Assembly: GCA_022510405.1 (NCBI GenBank)
Contig: JAFLTP010000012.1
Span: 29,928 to 93,927 of the forward strand
Reading direction: 5' to 3'
Length of the DNA stretch: 64,000 nt
Origin: Muribaculaceae bacterium
GTDB taxonomy: Bacteria; Bacteroidota; Bacteroidia; Bacteroidales; Muribaculaceae
In this document: positions 24,782 to 34,865 of the stretch, piece after piece
How the letters are laid out: every line of letters starts with the position of its first letter
Position numbering within the stretch: the stretch's first letter is position 1
Notes under the pieces: model-generated
Databases searched by the model: none
What the model was told of the DNA's origin: nothing
The model's input: the letters and a program-made list of their open reading frames with translations, nothing else
Translations under genes and position numbers: made by a program

Positions 24782-26470
24782 ATGAAAAGAACTAATCAAA
24801 TCATTCTTTCAGCAATAATATTAATGATTGCTCCGGTGCTTGCTGCCCGGGGCAATAACTATGTTTCGGAGGTTTGGCAACCGGATCTTGGAAACGGGAA
24901 ATATAAAAATCCAGTAATAAACGCTGACTACTCAGATCCTGATGTAGTGAGAGTTGGCGATGACTACTACATGACTTCATCCAGTTTTTGTGACATTCCG
25001 GGATTACCGATACTTCATTCCAAAGATCTTGTAAACTGGGAAATCATAGGATACGCAATTGCCGAAATGCCGGAATATGCGCAGTCAGCTCCTGATCCAA
25101 GTCATGGTAATCATGTCTGGGCACCTTCAATCCGATATCACAACGGAGAATTTTATATTTACTACGGTGATCCCGACCTTGGAATTTTCATGACAAAGAC
25201 GAAAGATCCGGCCGGACCATGGGAACCATTGGTACATGTTTACAAGGCCAAAGGAGTAATAGATACATGTCCGTTCTGGGATGAGGATGGTAAGGCATAC
25301 ATTGCACACGGATATGCAGGTAGCCGGGCAGGTGTGAAAAGTATTTTGGGAATGATTGAAATGACTCCGGATGGTACTCAGACTATTGGTCAAGATCGAG
25401 TCATTTACGATGGTCATATAGAGAACGAAACCATTGAAGGGGCAAAAATGTATAAGCGTGGAGATTGGTATTACATCTTCTCCCCAGCCGGTGGAGTAGC
25501 CACCGGTTGGCAAGAGGTGCTCCGTTCAAAAAGTCCTTGGGGTCCCTATGAAGTTAGAAATGTTATGGACCAAGGTTCAACAGATATAAACGGACCTCAC
25601 CAGGGTGCATGGATTGATACTCCTGACGGAAAGGAAGATTGGTTTATTCATTTTCAAGATAAAGGTCCTTATGGCCGAGTTGTACACCTACAACCAATGG
25701 TATGGAACAGCGATGGATGGCCTGTTATTGGGGTTGATCCAGATGGAGATGGAAGAGGAGAACCCGTGAAGGAATATAAAAAACCTAATATTGGCTCTTC
25801 TGTTGCAAAGAATAATCCGGTTGAAAGCGATGAGTTTGACAGTGTTGAGCTTGGAAAACAATGGCAATGGAAAGGAAACCCGAATGCTCTTTGGTATTTT
25901 TGTGATGCAAACAATTCTCAATTAAGACTCTTTTCGCAAAAAACATCAGACAGCGGTCGACTTTATGATTCATCAAACCTCCTTTTACAAAAATTTCCGG
26001 CTGAGAATTTCACAGCTACAACAAAGGTGGAATTTGCACCTCGTAAAAATAATGGTAAAATTATGCCGGGTGAAAGGGCCGGTCTGGTCATTGCAGGATA
26101 TAATCTCGGGGCCATACAATTGGAAAGCCGTGAAGATGGTATTTATCTCTCTGAAATTGAAAGCCTAAAATCAAACAAAGGGGGACAAGAGACTCAAAAT
26201 GCATCTTTAAAACTTGACGAGAACAAACCAATTTATTTGCGGGTGAATGTAAAAATGACCGGTAAGAAACCAACTCAGAAGGAAGATTATAAATGTGAGG
26301 CTGTATTTTCTTACAGTTTTGATGGTAAAAAATTCACAACTTTCGGCAAACCGCTTCAGGTTACCGAAGGTCATTGGATTGGGGCAAAGGTTGGTCTTTT
26401 CTGTGTGAGAGACTGGGAAAGCAACGATAGCGGATGGCTTAATGTAGAATGGTTTAGAATTACTAAATAA
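24782..26470 (+). CDS. GH43 family glycosidase with C-terminal beta-sandwich
   Basis: Secreted five-bladed beta-propeller enzyme, probably an arabinofuranosidase, xylosidase or galactosidase trimming pectin side chains. 562 residues; an N-terminal export segment ends near LAARG. Catalytic Asp in NADYSDPDVVRVGDDYYM (about 52), a second Asp in VIDTCPFWDEDGKAYI and the acid Glu in TIEGAKMYKRGDWYY are visible. Residues about 350-560 form the concanavalin-like C-terminal domain seen in GH43 beta-xylosidase-type proteins. Exact linkage is not readable. It is 9 nt upstream of CE8. Confidence 0.87.
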   Translation: MKRTNQIILSAIILMIAPVLAARGNNYVSEVWQPDLGNGKYKNPVINADYSDPDVVRVGDDYYMTSSSFCDIPGLPILHSKDLVNWEIIGYAIAEMPEYAQSAPDPSHGNHVWAPSIRYHNGEFYIYYGDPDLGIFMTKTKDPAGPWEPLVHVYKAKGVIDTCPFWDEDGKAYIAHGYAGSRAGVKSILGMIEMTPDGTQTIGQDRVIYDGHIENETIEGAKMYKRGDWYYIFSPAGGVATGWQEVLRSKSPWGPYEVRNVMDQGSTDINGPHQGAWIDTPDGKEDWFIHFQDKGPYGRVVHLQPMVWNSDGWPVIGVDPDGDGRGEPVKEYKKPNIGSSVAKNNPVESDEFDSVELGKQWQWKGNPNALWYFCDANNSQLRLFSQKTSDSGRLYDSSNLLLQKFPAENFTATTKVEFAPRKNNGKIMPGERAGLVIAGYNLGAIQLESREDGIYLSEIESLKSNKGGQETQNASLKLDENKPIYLRVNVKMTGKKPTQKEDYKCEAVFSYSFDGKKFTTFGKPLQVTEGHWIGAKVGLFCVRDWESNDSGWLNVEWFRITK

Positions 26471-26479
26471 ACAACAATT

Positions 26480-27439
26480 ATGAAATTTCGTATCACTGCC
26501 TTTTTGCTGTTTTTTGTTACTATATTTTCAGGTTTGTCGGCAGCCGAATATAAAAGAGAAATATATGTAAATAAAGATGGTTCAGGTGATTGCAAGACTA
26601 TTACTGAAGCCATGGAACTTATACGAGCCTATATGGACTATACAGTGACCGTCCATATTGCCAACGGCGTTTATAATGAGAAAATAGTGATTCCGGCTTG
26701 GCTTCATAATGTGAAGTTTATTGGAGAAAATATGGACAGCGTCATAATCACTTATAATCATCATGCAAATATCGATAAAATGGGTACTTTTCGTACTTAT
26801 ACGATGAAAGTTGAGGCTTGTGATGCTACATTTGAAAACTTAACAATAGAGAATGATGCCCCTCGTTTGGGACAGGCTGTAGCCCTTCACACAGAAGGAG
26901 ATCGACTTGTGTTCAAACATTGTCGTTTTTTGGGTAATCAAGACACTATATTTACAGCCGGAAATTTCAGCAGAGTATATTTTGAGGATTGTTACATAGA
27001 GGGGACAACAGATTTTATATTCGGTCCGGCCACCGCATATTTCAAAAACTGTGAAATTGTAGGGAAAGCCAACTCCTATATCACGGCCGCTTCAACTCCA
27101 AAAGATGTGAAGTATGGTTATATTTTCGATGGATGTTCTATAAAAGCCCTTGACGAGGTAGATAAATTATATCTGGGAAGACCATGGCGACCTTATGCTT
27201 ATACGGTGTTTATCGACTGCGATCTTGCTCCCCAAATTGCACCGGAAGGATGGGACAATTGGAAAGACCCGGAAAATGAAAAAACTTCAAGATATGGAGA
27301 GTACGGTTCAACAGGACCGGGAGCCAATCCTGCAGCCAGAGTTTCTTGGGCTCATGAATTGACTCCTGAAGAGGTTGCCGAAATTCGGAATCTTTCGAAT
27401 GTTTTCTCAATAAGTTCTGATTGGAACCCCATTCAATAA
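26480..27439 (+). CDS. Pectin methylesterase (CE8)
   Basis: Secreted right-handed beta-helix enzyme that de-methylates homogalacturonan so that lyases can act. 319 residues with signal peptide ending ...LSAA. CE8 motifs in order: GVYNEK, GQAVALH (about 131), QDTIF (about 154), DFIFGPATAYF (about 178) and LGRPWRPYAYTVF (about 232). The two catalytic Asp and the Arg are present. It is 9 nt after GH43 and 39 nt before uxaA. Confidence 0.93.
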   Translation: MKFRITAFLLFFVTIFSGLSAAEYKREIYVNKDGSGDCKTITEAMELIRAYMDYTVTVHIANGVYNEKIVIPAWLHNVKFIGENMDSVIITYNHHANIDKMGTFRTYTMKVEACDATFENLTIENDAPRLGQAVALHTEGDRLVFKHCRFLGNQDTIFTAGNFSRVYFEDCYIEGTTDFIFGPATAYFKNCEIVGKANSYITAASTPKDVKYGYIFDGCSIKALDEVDKLYLGRPWRPYAYTVFIDCDLAPQIAPEGWDNWKDPENEKTSRYGEYGSTGPGANPAARVSWAHELTPEEVAEIRNLSNVFSISSDWNPIQ

Positions 27440-27478
27440 ATCATAAACTTTGAATTTTCAGGAATAATAAACCACTTC

Positions 27479-28990
27479 ATGAAAGACTTTATCAAAATAA
27501 ACCCGGCCGACAATGTAGCCGTTGCAATAAATCCTCTTTCCGCAGGAATGAAAGTGAATATCGATGGAAATGAAATTACACTTGTTTCAGACATTCCTGC
27601 CGGTCATAAGTTTGCCCTTGTAGAAATTCTTGAAGGAGATAATGTCATAAAATATGGTTTTCCCATAGGACATGCCCTTCATGATGTAAGGCAAGGTTCT
27701 TTTTTAGATCATAATGATATAAAAACGAATCTTAAAGGTACACTTGATTATTCCGGCATTAAAATTGACAATCCTTCACCGGATTCTCCCGGTGCAGCCG
27801 GAATAGGAAAAGAAGCAACTTTCATGGGTTACGAAAGAGAGGACGGACAAGTCGGTATTCGTAATGAAATTTGGGTGATTCCAACAGTAGGATGCGTGAA
27901 TGGCATAGTGAAACAGATTGTTGACCGTGTCGTTGCGGAGACCAATGCTGAAGGTGTGGATGGAATTTTCGGATTCCCACACAATTTCGGGTGTTCTCAA
28001 TTAGGTGATGACCATGAAAATACAAAGAAAATTCTTCGGGATATGGTGCATCATCCCAATGCAGGAGGTGTCCTTGTGGTAGGATTAGGATGTGAAAACA
28101 ATCAGCCCAAAGATTTTGAAAAATATTGTGGCGACTATGACCATTCCCGTGTAAAGTTTATGGTCTGTCAGGAAGTTGAGGGTGATGAAGTTGAATATGG
28201 AGTTAAACTCTTATACCAACTTTATGAGAATGCTCGTAATTATAAACGTAGCGAGCAACCGGCATCAAAATTACGTATAGGTCTTAAGTGTGGAGGTTCC
28301 GATGGATTCTCCGGTATCACGGCAAATCCTTTGCTTGGTGAATTTTCAGACTGGATGTGCAATGTTCAAGGTGGTACTACCGTTCTTACAGAAGTACCGG
28401 AAATGTTTGGGGCTGAAACAATTTTGATGAAACGTTGTGCTTCCGACGAACTATTAGAAAATACTGTGTCTCTAATAAATAATTTCAAAGAATATTTCTT
28501 AAGCCACGGAGAACCGGTAGGTGAAAACCCTTCACCTGGTAATAAGGCAGGAGGTATTTCCACTTTGGAAGAAAAAGCACTGGGATGCACTCAAAAATCA
28601 GGTAAGAGTCCTGTTTTCGGAGTGTTGGAATACGGAGAAAGGATTCACAACCCAGGATTGAATCTTCTTTCAGCTCCCGGAAACGATTTGGTGGCAGCTA
28701 CGGCTCTTGCAGCTTCCGGTTGTCAATTGGTGCTTTTCACTACAGGAAGAGGAACTCCTTTCGGCACATTTGTTCCCACAATTAAGGTTTCTACAAATTC
28801 ATCTCTTGCGCAACGTAAACCCAAATGGATCGACTTTAACGCCGGACGGCTCTTGGAGGATTCTTCCATGAATGAGGTGCTCTCCGATTTCATTTCATAT
28901 GTTTTGAAAGTGGCTTCCGGTGAGAAAGTAAATTCAGAGAAGAGCGGAATACATGAAATAGCCATATTCAAGAATGGTGTAACTTTATAA
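27479..28990 (+). CDS. uxaA: Altronate dehydratase
   Basis: Cytosolic iron-dependent dehydratase that converts altronate to KDG, completing the saturated-galacturonate branch started by UxaC and UxaB. 503 residues. The N-terminal SAF-like domain (about 1-95: AGHKFALVEILEGDNVIKYG) and the UxaA core (GYEREDGQVGIRNEIWVIPT, FPHNFGCSQLGDDHENTK, LKCGGSDGFSGITANPLLG) are typical. It lies between secreted CE8 and PL1, away from uxaB and uxaC but in the same orientation. Confidence 0.94.
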   Translation: MKDFIKINPADNVAVAINPLSAGMKVNIDGNEITLVSDIPAGHKFALVEILEGDNVIKYGFPIGHALHDVRQGSFLDHNDIKTNLKGTLDYSGIKIDNPSPDSPGAAGIGKEATFMGYEREDGQVGIRNEIWVIPTVGCVNGIVKQIVDRVVAETNAEGVDGIFGFPHNFGCSQLGDDHENTKKILRDMVHHPNAGGVLVVGLGCENNQPKDFEKYCGDYDHSRVKFMVCQEVEGDEVEYGVKLLYQLYENARNYKRSEQPASKLRIGLKCGGSDGFSGITANPLLGEFSDWMCNVQGGTTVLTEVPEMFGAETILMKRCASDELLENTVSLINNFKEYFLSHGEPVGENPSPGNKAGGISTLEEKALGCTQKSGKSPVFGVLEYGERIHNPGLNLLSAPGNDLVAATALAASGCQLVLFTTGRGTPFGTFVPTIKVSTNSSLAQRKPKWIDFNAGRLLEDSSMNEVLSDFISYVLKVASGEKVNSEKSGIHEIAIFKNGVTL

Positions 28991-29012
28991 GCCCACTAAA
29001 ATCCTGATTTAA

Positions 29013-29033
29013 ACTCTGATATAAAATCAGAGT
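29013..29033. other. Hairpin between uxaA and PL1
   Basis: ACTCTGAT (29013-29020) and ATCAGAGT (29026-29033) form a perfect 8-bp stem with a 5-nt loop in the 79-nt gap. No T-run follows on the plus strand, so it is either a weak terminator or a leader structure for the PL1 gene. Confidence 0.5.
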
Positions 29034-29069
29034 CATATTAAAAAGAATAAATTAAGACCTAACATTAAT

Positions 29070-30872
29070 ATGAAAAGATTTTTAACATTACTTAGTATCG
29101 CAGCCATTACAGCAGGTGCGAATGCTCAGGATTTGGCTCCGGCTTTCCCTGGCGCTGAAGGACACGGACGCTACACACAGGGAGGTCGTGGAGATGATAC
29201 GAATTTACCTGAAATCCGACATGTCACCAACCTTAATGATAATGGTGAAGGTTCCTTCCGTCAAGCCGTCAACGGCAGCAAGAACAAGATTGTGGTTTTT
29301 GATGTTGGTGGTTATATTGATTTAAAGTCAGACCTCACGATTGGAGACAATACCACAATTTTCGGACAAACAGCTCCCGGAGATGGCATAACTCTCCGTT
29401 ATAGGACAATACGAGAGGGAAACCAGAACATCATACGTTTCATTCGTTTCCGACGTTCGCAAGTGACAGATGTCAACGACGGAGCCGACGCAACCTGGCA
29501 AAGACAGAAACATGATATGATACTCGACCATGTTTCAATGTCTTGGAGCATCGATGAGGTTGCTTCTTTCTATGATAACAGAAATTTCACAATGCAATGG
29601 TGCACAGTGACAGAAGGACTTGCAAACCCGGGTCATTCTAAGGGTGCACATTCTTACGGAGGTATTTGGGGAGGTAAAGAAGCATCTTTCCATCATAATT
29701 TCATTGCCCATGTTCAAAATCGTGCCCCTCGTTTCAATGGAGCTCGTTATAATTGGTCGGGCTATGACAAAGAAAAATATATCAATACAGTTGATGCAGA
29801 ACGAGTCGACTTCCGTAATTGCGTGTTGTATAACTGGGGTAACGGAAATGGTTGCTACGGTGGTCCCGGTGGTGGTTATATCAACATGATCAACAATTAT
29901 TACAAAGCCGGTCCGGGCACAAAAAACAAGACTCGTGTCACACAAATCTCTTTTGCTGATTCAAGCAATAGCGATGGTGTTCCCGTAGAACAAACCGGAA
30001 TGTCTTCACGCTACTATATCAACGGCAACTATGTTACGGCAGCGGATGACAAGGCTGAAAATTATGACTGGAGTGGAGTAATATTTGATTCCGGTAAGAC
30101 AGTTGATGGGGAAAGATATACCAAGGATCCTTACCATATGTATGGAGAAAATGAGGAATATGTCACAATAGACGAAATAGATTATATAAGGATTAAACTT
30201 GATGAACCGATCGATGGAGGTGAAATAAGCACCCATTCTGCAGTTGAAGCATACAACAGCATTTTAGATTATGTGGGAGCAAGCCTTGTACGTGATGCAG
30301 TTGACCAACGTCTCATGGAAGAATGTTTTACTGGAACTGTTACTTATCATGGAGACGTTCCAAACCCCACTACGAATACAAAATCGGGCACAGAAGGCAT
30401 TCTCGACTTCATCAATAATCCGGAAGGTGAAGAAAATCCCAAGACAGCAAGTTTCCCGGTTCTTAGAAAGATGACACGTCCTGCTGATTTTGATACTGAC
30501 GGTGATGGTATTCCAGATGAATGGGAAATTAAAAACGGACTCGATCCCAACGATCCATCAGACGCCCTTTCTTTCTCTCTGGATCCCAAAGGATGGTATC
30601 GTAACATAGAAGTTTATGCTAATTCTATCGTTCAACATATTGTTCAAGCTCAAAATGAAAATGCAGAAGATGCCTTCGAAGATTATTTCCCTGAACTGCA
30701 ATACATAGCAGGCATAGGAACTATCGAGATAGATAAATCTCCTTCTGCAATTCGCTCCATAGAATACTATTCATTGGATGGCAGAAAGTTGAAACAACCA
30801 CAAAAAGGTATCAACATTCGCGTCATCAATTATGAAGATGGATCAAGAGAATCAGGTAAAGTCATCAAATAA
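29070..30872 (+). CDS. PL1-like pectate lyase with calcium repeat and T9SS-like tail
   Basis: Secreted beta-helix lyase on homogalacturonan. 600 residues, signal peptide MKRFLTLLSIAAITAGANAQ. The catalytic domain (about 22-460) begins AFPGAEGHGRYTQGGRG and contains HDMILDHVSMSWSIDEV and NRAPRFNGARYNWSG, typical of PL1 family members in Bacteroidetes. A thrombospondin-type-3-like calcium loop DTDGDGIPDEWE lies at about 472-485. The end (SIEYYSLDGRKLKQPQKG ... GKVIK) resembles a sorting tail. The next gene starts 41 nt before this one ends, in another frame. Confidence 0.87.
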   Translation: MKRFLTLLSIAAITAGANAQDLAPAFPGAEGHGRYTQGGRGDDTNLPEIRHVTNLNDNGEGSFRQAVNGSKNKIVVFDVGGYIDLKSDLTIGDNTTIFGQTAPGDGITLRYRTIREGNQNIIRFIRFRRSQVTDVNDGADATWQRQKHDMILDHVSMSWSIDEVASFYDNRNFTMQWCTVTEGLANPGHSKGAHSYGGIWGGKEASFHHNFIAHVQNRAPRFNGARYNWSGYDKEKYINTVDAERVDFRNCVLYNWGNGNGCYGGPGGGYINMINNYYKAGPGTKNKTRVTQISFADSSNSDGVPVEQTGMSSRYYINGNYVTAADDKAENYDWSGVIFDSGKTVDGERYTKDPYHMYGENEEYVTIDEIDYIRIKLDEPIDGGEISTHSAVEAYNSILDYVGASLVRDAVDQRLMEECFTGTVTYHGDVPNPTTNTKSGTEGILDFINNPEGEENPKTASFPVLRKMTRPADFDTDGDGIPDEWEIKNGLDPNDPSDALSFSLDPKGWYRNIEVYANSIVQHIVQAQNENAEDAFEDYFPELQYIAGIGTIEIDKSPSAIRSIEYYSLDGRKLKQPQKGINIRVINYEDGSRESGKVIK

Positions 30873-32028
30873 AAATAACGTGTGTAATCGCATATTATCA
30901 ATAATCTGGGCCGTCGTCTGCACCATAGGCAGCGCGACGGCTCAGGAATATATATCCTATGGAGTGGAACGAGAGATGCCTGCGTTTCTAAATGAAATAA
31001 AGGAAGAGCTCACCTACCCTATGGCATGGGGAAACAGTGATATCAAAGATTTTAATGTTTGGCGGGATTCGGCTCGTAGTGTATTGAAAGATGCAATGCT
31101 TGCACCACCACCGGCTCCTGTTGATTTCAATCCTGAATTGATTGCAGAAGAAAAGCGTGACGGATACACTGCAAAAAAAATTCGCTTAAATATAAGCAAA
31201 TATACTCGTGCCGATGTTCTTATGCTGCTACCGGATGCTCCGGGACCACATCCCGGTGTAGTTTTGCTCCATGACCATGGGGGTCATTTTTTCATCGGTA
31301 AGGAAAAGATGATAAAACCCTTTGATGTGGATTCAGCCGTGATTAAGGATGCTGATATGTGGGTTGATCAATGCTACGGTGGCCAATATGTTGGAGATTA
31401 TCTCGCATCAAAAGGATATGCCGTAATTTCCGCTGACGCAATATTTTGGGGCGACCGAGGTAGAAAAGAAGGTGTTAATAAAGCAAAACTGAGCGAATTT
31501 GCAGGAAATTTGATGGGATTAGGCCGTTGTTTAAGTGGAATAATGACCCATGAAGATTCTTATCTCACAGAATTTTTCGCATCACTACCGGAAGTGGATG
31601 AGGATAAGGTCGGTTGTATGGGATTCTCAATGGGAGCATATAGGGCATGGATGTTGTCGGCATTCACGGATCGTATAAAAACCGGTGCCGCTATCTGCTG
31701 GATGACAGTTACCGACAGTCAGTTCTCATGGGAACACGGACGTGAGAATGGCGGGTATGCCAATACCCTACCCTCCATTCGTCTCTATATGGATCATCCC
31801 CATATTGCATCAATAGCTTGTCCGAAACCTATGCTTTTCATAAATGGAAAGACAGATAAACTTTTTCATCCTTCAGGCGTGGAAGAGTCATTTAACGTGA
31901 TGCACAATGTTTGGAAAAGTCAAAATGTTGATGAAAAACTTTCCACTATGATTTGGGACATGCCTCATTATTGCGGTCCCGAAGTACAAGAGGAGATTAA
32001 TACTTTCTTCGACAAATGGCTGAAGTAG
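30832..32028 (+). CDS. Secreted alpha/beta hydrolase (carbohydrate esterase-like)
   Basis: About 398 residues. The start is uncertain: ATG at 30832 or 30838, both inside the 3' end of the PL1 gene. The export segment (NRILSIIWAVVCTIGSATAQ) begins about 20 residues in. Alpha/beta-hydrolase features are GVVLLHDHGGHFFIGKEK, the nucleophile elbow GFSMGAYRAW (Ser near 265), an Asp in INGKTDKLFHPSG (about 341) and the His in WDMPHYCGPEV (about 378). Related Bacteroidetes families include acetyl and methyl esterases on pectin (possibly CE19-like), but I cannot assign a CE family. It is co-directional with CE7 50 nt downstream. Confidence 0.72.
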   Translation: MKMDQENQVKSSNKNNVCNRILSIIWAVVCTIGSATAQEYISYGVEREMPAFLNEIKEELTYPMAWGNSDIKDFNVWRDSARSVLKDAMLAPPPAPVDFNPELIAEEKRDGYTAKKIRLNISKYTRADVLMLLPDAPGPHPGVVLLHDHGGHFFIGKEKMIKPFDVDSAVIKDADMWVDQCYGGQYVGDYLASKGYAVISADAIFWGDRGRKEGVNKAKLSEFAGNLMGLGRCLSGIMTHEDSYLTEFFASLPEVDEDKVGCMGFSMGAYRAWMLSAFTDRIKTGAAICWMTVTDSQFSWEHGRENGGYANTLPSIRLYMDHPHIASIACPKPMLFINGKTDKLFHPSGVEESFNVMHNVWKSQNVDEKLSTMIWDMPHYCGPEVQEEINTFFDKWLK

Positions 32029-32078
32029 GATTATAGAGCCATTAAGATATATCTTTATCCCCATTATAAATAATAAAC

Positions 32079-33389
32079 ATGAAACAACTATTGTCTCTTT
32101 TATTTGCAATTTTCATAGTGGTAGCTACACATGCTGAAAATTATCCTTACAGAAGTGATGTGTTATGGGTTACAGTGCCTGATCACGCGGATTGGATATA
32201 TGAAATTGGTGAGAATCCTGAAATTGTGGTGCAATTTTACAAATATGGCATTCCGGTGGATAATGTCAAAGTTGACTATGAACTTGGTGGAGACATGATG
32301 CCGACCGATTCAAAAGGTTCTGTCACCTTGAAGAATGGTAGAGCGAAAATAAAGACCGGCACTATGAATAAACCTGGATTCAGGGATTGCAGACTTTCAA
32401 CTACAGTTGACGGAAAAGTATATAATCACCATATTAAGGTTGGATTTTCTCCGGAAAAAATAGAGCCTTACACAAAGATGCCATCAGATTTTGATGCGTT
32501 TTGGCAAAAAAACAAGGATGAATTGAATAATCTGCCCTTAAAATATACCATTACTCCGGCTCCTGAATATTCAACCGACAAAATGGATTGCTATCTGGTG
32601 AAACTGACTGTAAATAAACAGGGCCAATCTATCTATGGCTATCTTTCAATGCCTAAAAATGCAGAACCGGGATCATGTCCCATTGTCCTATGTCCTCCCG
32701 GAGCTGGAATTAAGACTATTAAAGAACCTTTACGTCATAAATATTATGGTGAAAACGGGTGCCTTAGATTCGAAATGGAGATTCATGGATTGAATCCGCA
32801 AATGAGTGATGAACAGTTTGCAGAATTAAGCAAAGCATTTAATGCAAAGGAAAACGGTTATCTAATGAACGGACTCGACAATAAGGATAACTATTATATG
32901 AAACATGTTTATTTGGCATGTGTAAGGGCCATAGATTTTCTCACATCCCTCCCGGAATGGGACGGCAAGAACGTGGCCGTGCAAGGAGGAAGTCAAGGCG
33001 GAGCTCTTTCCATAACTACAGCAGCTTTGGACCCAAGGGTAACATTGTGTGTTGCCAATCATCCCGCTTTAAGTGATATGGCCGGATACAAGGCTGATCG
33101 AGCCGGTGGTTATCCTCATTTCTTTAACACACCGGGAATGGATACTCCAGAGAAAATGGAGACCATGGCATATTATGACGTTGTAAATTTTGCAAGGAAA
33201 CTCAATGTACCTGTTTATATGACATGGGGATACAACGATAATACTTGTCCACCAACCACCAGTTATGCAGTCTATAACGTCATAACCTCTCCCAAAGAAG
33301 CTTTGATAACTCCAATCAATGAACATTGGACATCCGACGATACCGAGAGAGGACACTTGGAGTGGATTCTCAACCATATTGAAAAATAA
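32079..33389 (+). CDS. CE7-type acetylxylan/acetyl esterase
   Basis: Secreted alpha/beta hydrolase, 436 residues, signal peptide MKQLLSLLFAIFIVVATHAE. An N-terminal Ig-like domain (about 25-125) precedes the AXE1/CE7 core with GYLSMPKNAEPGSCPIVLC, an elbow GGSQGGALS (Ser about 305), an Asp in TWGYNDNTCPPTTSYAVYN and a C-terminal His. Typical CE7 proteins are about 320 residues; the extra part is the N-terminal domain. Probably deacetylates pectic or xylan oligosaccharides. The TAA stop at 33387-33389 is followed directly, in the same frame, by the TTG start of the APC transporter. Confidence 0.87.
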   Translation: MKQLLSLLFAIFIVVATHAENYPYRSDVLWVTVPDHADWIYEIGENPEIVVQFYKYGIPVDNVKVDYELGGDMMPTDSKGSVTLKNGRAKIKTGTMNKPGFRDCRLSTTVDGKVYNHHIKVGFSPEKIEPYTKMPSDFDAFWQKNKDELNNLPLKYTITPAPEYSTDKMDCYLVKLTVNKQGQSIYGYLSMPKNAEPGSCPIVLCPPGAGIKTIKEPLRHKYYGENGCLRFEMEIHGLNPQMSDEQFAELSKAFNAKENGYLMNGLDNKDNYYMKHVYLACVRAIDFLTSLPEWDGKNVAVQGGSQGGALSITTAALDPRVTLCVANHPALSDMAGYKADRAGGYPHFFNTPGMDTPEKMETMAYYDVVNFARKLNVPVYMTWGYNDNTCPPTTSYAVYNVITSPKEALITPINEHWTSDDTERGHLEWILNHIEK

Positions 33390-34859
33390 TTGGCAACCAA
33401 AGAGGAGACATCAAGGTTAGGTCTTTTGGGACTCATCGCCATCGTATTCAGTTCGATGGTGGGAGGAGGAATTTTTAATATTGCACAAAACATAGCGTCT
33501 ACGGCCGGAATAGGTGCCGTAGTGATTGCTTGGCTGATTACAGGGTTTGGAATGGTGTTTCTGGTGCTCACCTTCAAAATTCTTTCAGATCATTACCCTC
33601 ATTTGAACCAAGGATTATATCAATACGCTCGGAAAGGATTCGGAAACTATGTCGGGTTCAATATAGCTTGGGGATATTGGTTGTGCGTAGCTTTCGGCAA
33701 CGTTGCTTTTGTTGTTATGTTGAACGATGCTGTTGGAGCGTTTTTCCCGATTTTTCTTCAACATAAATGGGAATCTATAGTTTTTTGTGAATGTATTGTA
33801 TGGATAATGTTTGGAATTGTGGAACGAGGCATCATGACTGCCTCGTTTATCAATACCATCATGACGTTCCTGAAGTTTGCTGCTATATTTATCATAATAG
33901 TCATACTGATAGTCTATTTCAGACTGGAACTTTTATTTTCTGATGTTTGGGGTGAAACAATTGTAGAGGGTGAAAGACCATTAGGAGGACTTTGGACACA
34001 AGTTATGGGCACCATGTTCATAACCATGTTCTGCTTTGTAGGCATTGAAGGTGGATTGATGTTGTCAAGTTACGCCAAAAACAATAAAGACGTAGGAAAA
34101 GCGTCTATAATTGGTTTTTATCTGGCTCTTATAATTTATGCACTGATATCCTTATTATGTTATGGAGTGAGGAGCCGGGCTGAATTAGCTTCACTACCGG
34201 ACCCTTCAATGGCCTATGTATTGAGGCTTTGTTGCGGCGACTGGGCATATTATTTTGTTATTTCCACAGTCATCCTCTCAATTTTGTCGGCATTTATATC
34301 TTGGACGCTTTTATGTTGTCAAGCTCCTTACGGAGCGGCTAAATCCAAAATTTTCCCCTCCAATTTCTTGAAGACAAATAAACATGAAGTGCCTGTCTAC
34401 GGACTTTTACTTACCACAATTTTCATGAGTGGTTTTATAGTATTGGTCTGCACCGCTCCCGATGTTTATATGGCCGGTTTAAATTTGACCACCATAATGG
34501 TTCTTCCCGCTTATGGAATAAGCGGTGGTTTTTTATTTAAGGCAAATTTAAGGAAGCGTCACTTTCATACTTCAGAAGAACGAAAAGAAATAATTAAATA
34601 TCGAATAATCGGTATTTTTTGTGTTTTATATTGTATCTGGTGTGTGATTTCCGGAGGATTTCTTCTATTCATAGCATCATCAATTCTTTACCTATTAGGT
34701 TTTTACTTCTATTATCTCACCTATAAGCAAAAAGTGGATCATACGGTTGAAAAGACTGTTTTGTTAAATCTGAAAGAAAAAATTCTTTTTGGAATCATAG
34801 TGTCTACTTCTATACTATCTATCGTCTTAATAAGTGTAGGTAAAATTTCATTAAGTTAA
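33390..34859 (+). CDS. APC-superfamily amino acid/polyamine antiporter-like permease
   Basis: Inner-membrane transporter of 489 residues with about 12 hydrophobic segments. The first helix SSMVGGGIFNIAQNIASTAG is the unwound substrate-binding motif of the APC antiporters (ArcD/AdiC/PotE group). The likely start is TTG at 33390, since the codon before it is the stop of the CE7 gene in the same frame and the next ATG would delete half of helix 1. The N-terminus MATKEETSRLGLLGLIAIVF fits family members. Translation probably depends on ribosomes finishing the esterase. Its substrate and its link to pectin use are not evident. Confidence 0.82.
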   Translation: MATKEETSRLGLLGLIAIVFSSMVGGGIFNIAQNIASTAGIGAVVIAWLITGFGMVFLVLTFKILSDHYPHLNQGLYQYARKGFGNYVGFNIAWGYWLCVAFGNVAFVVMLNDAVGAFFPIFLQHKWESIVFCECIVWIMFGIVERGIMTASFINTIMTFLKFAAIFIIIVILIVYFRLELLFSDVWGETIVEGERPLGGLWTQVMGTMFITMFCFVGIEGGLMLSSYAKNNKDVGKASIIGFYLALIIYALISLLCYGVRSRAELASLPDPSMAYVLRLCCGDWAYYFVISTVILSILSAFISWTLLCCQAPYGAAKSKIFPSNFLKTNKHEVPVYGLLLTTIFMSGFIVLVCTAPDVYMAGLNLTTIMVLPAYGISGGFLFKANLRKRHFHTSEERKEIIKYRIIGIFCVLYCIWCVISGGFLLFIASSILYLLGFYFYYLTYKQKVDHTVEKTVLLNLKEKILFGIIVSTSILSIVLISVGKISLS

Positions 34860-34865
34860 CAGGTT

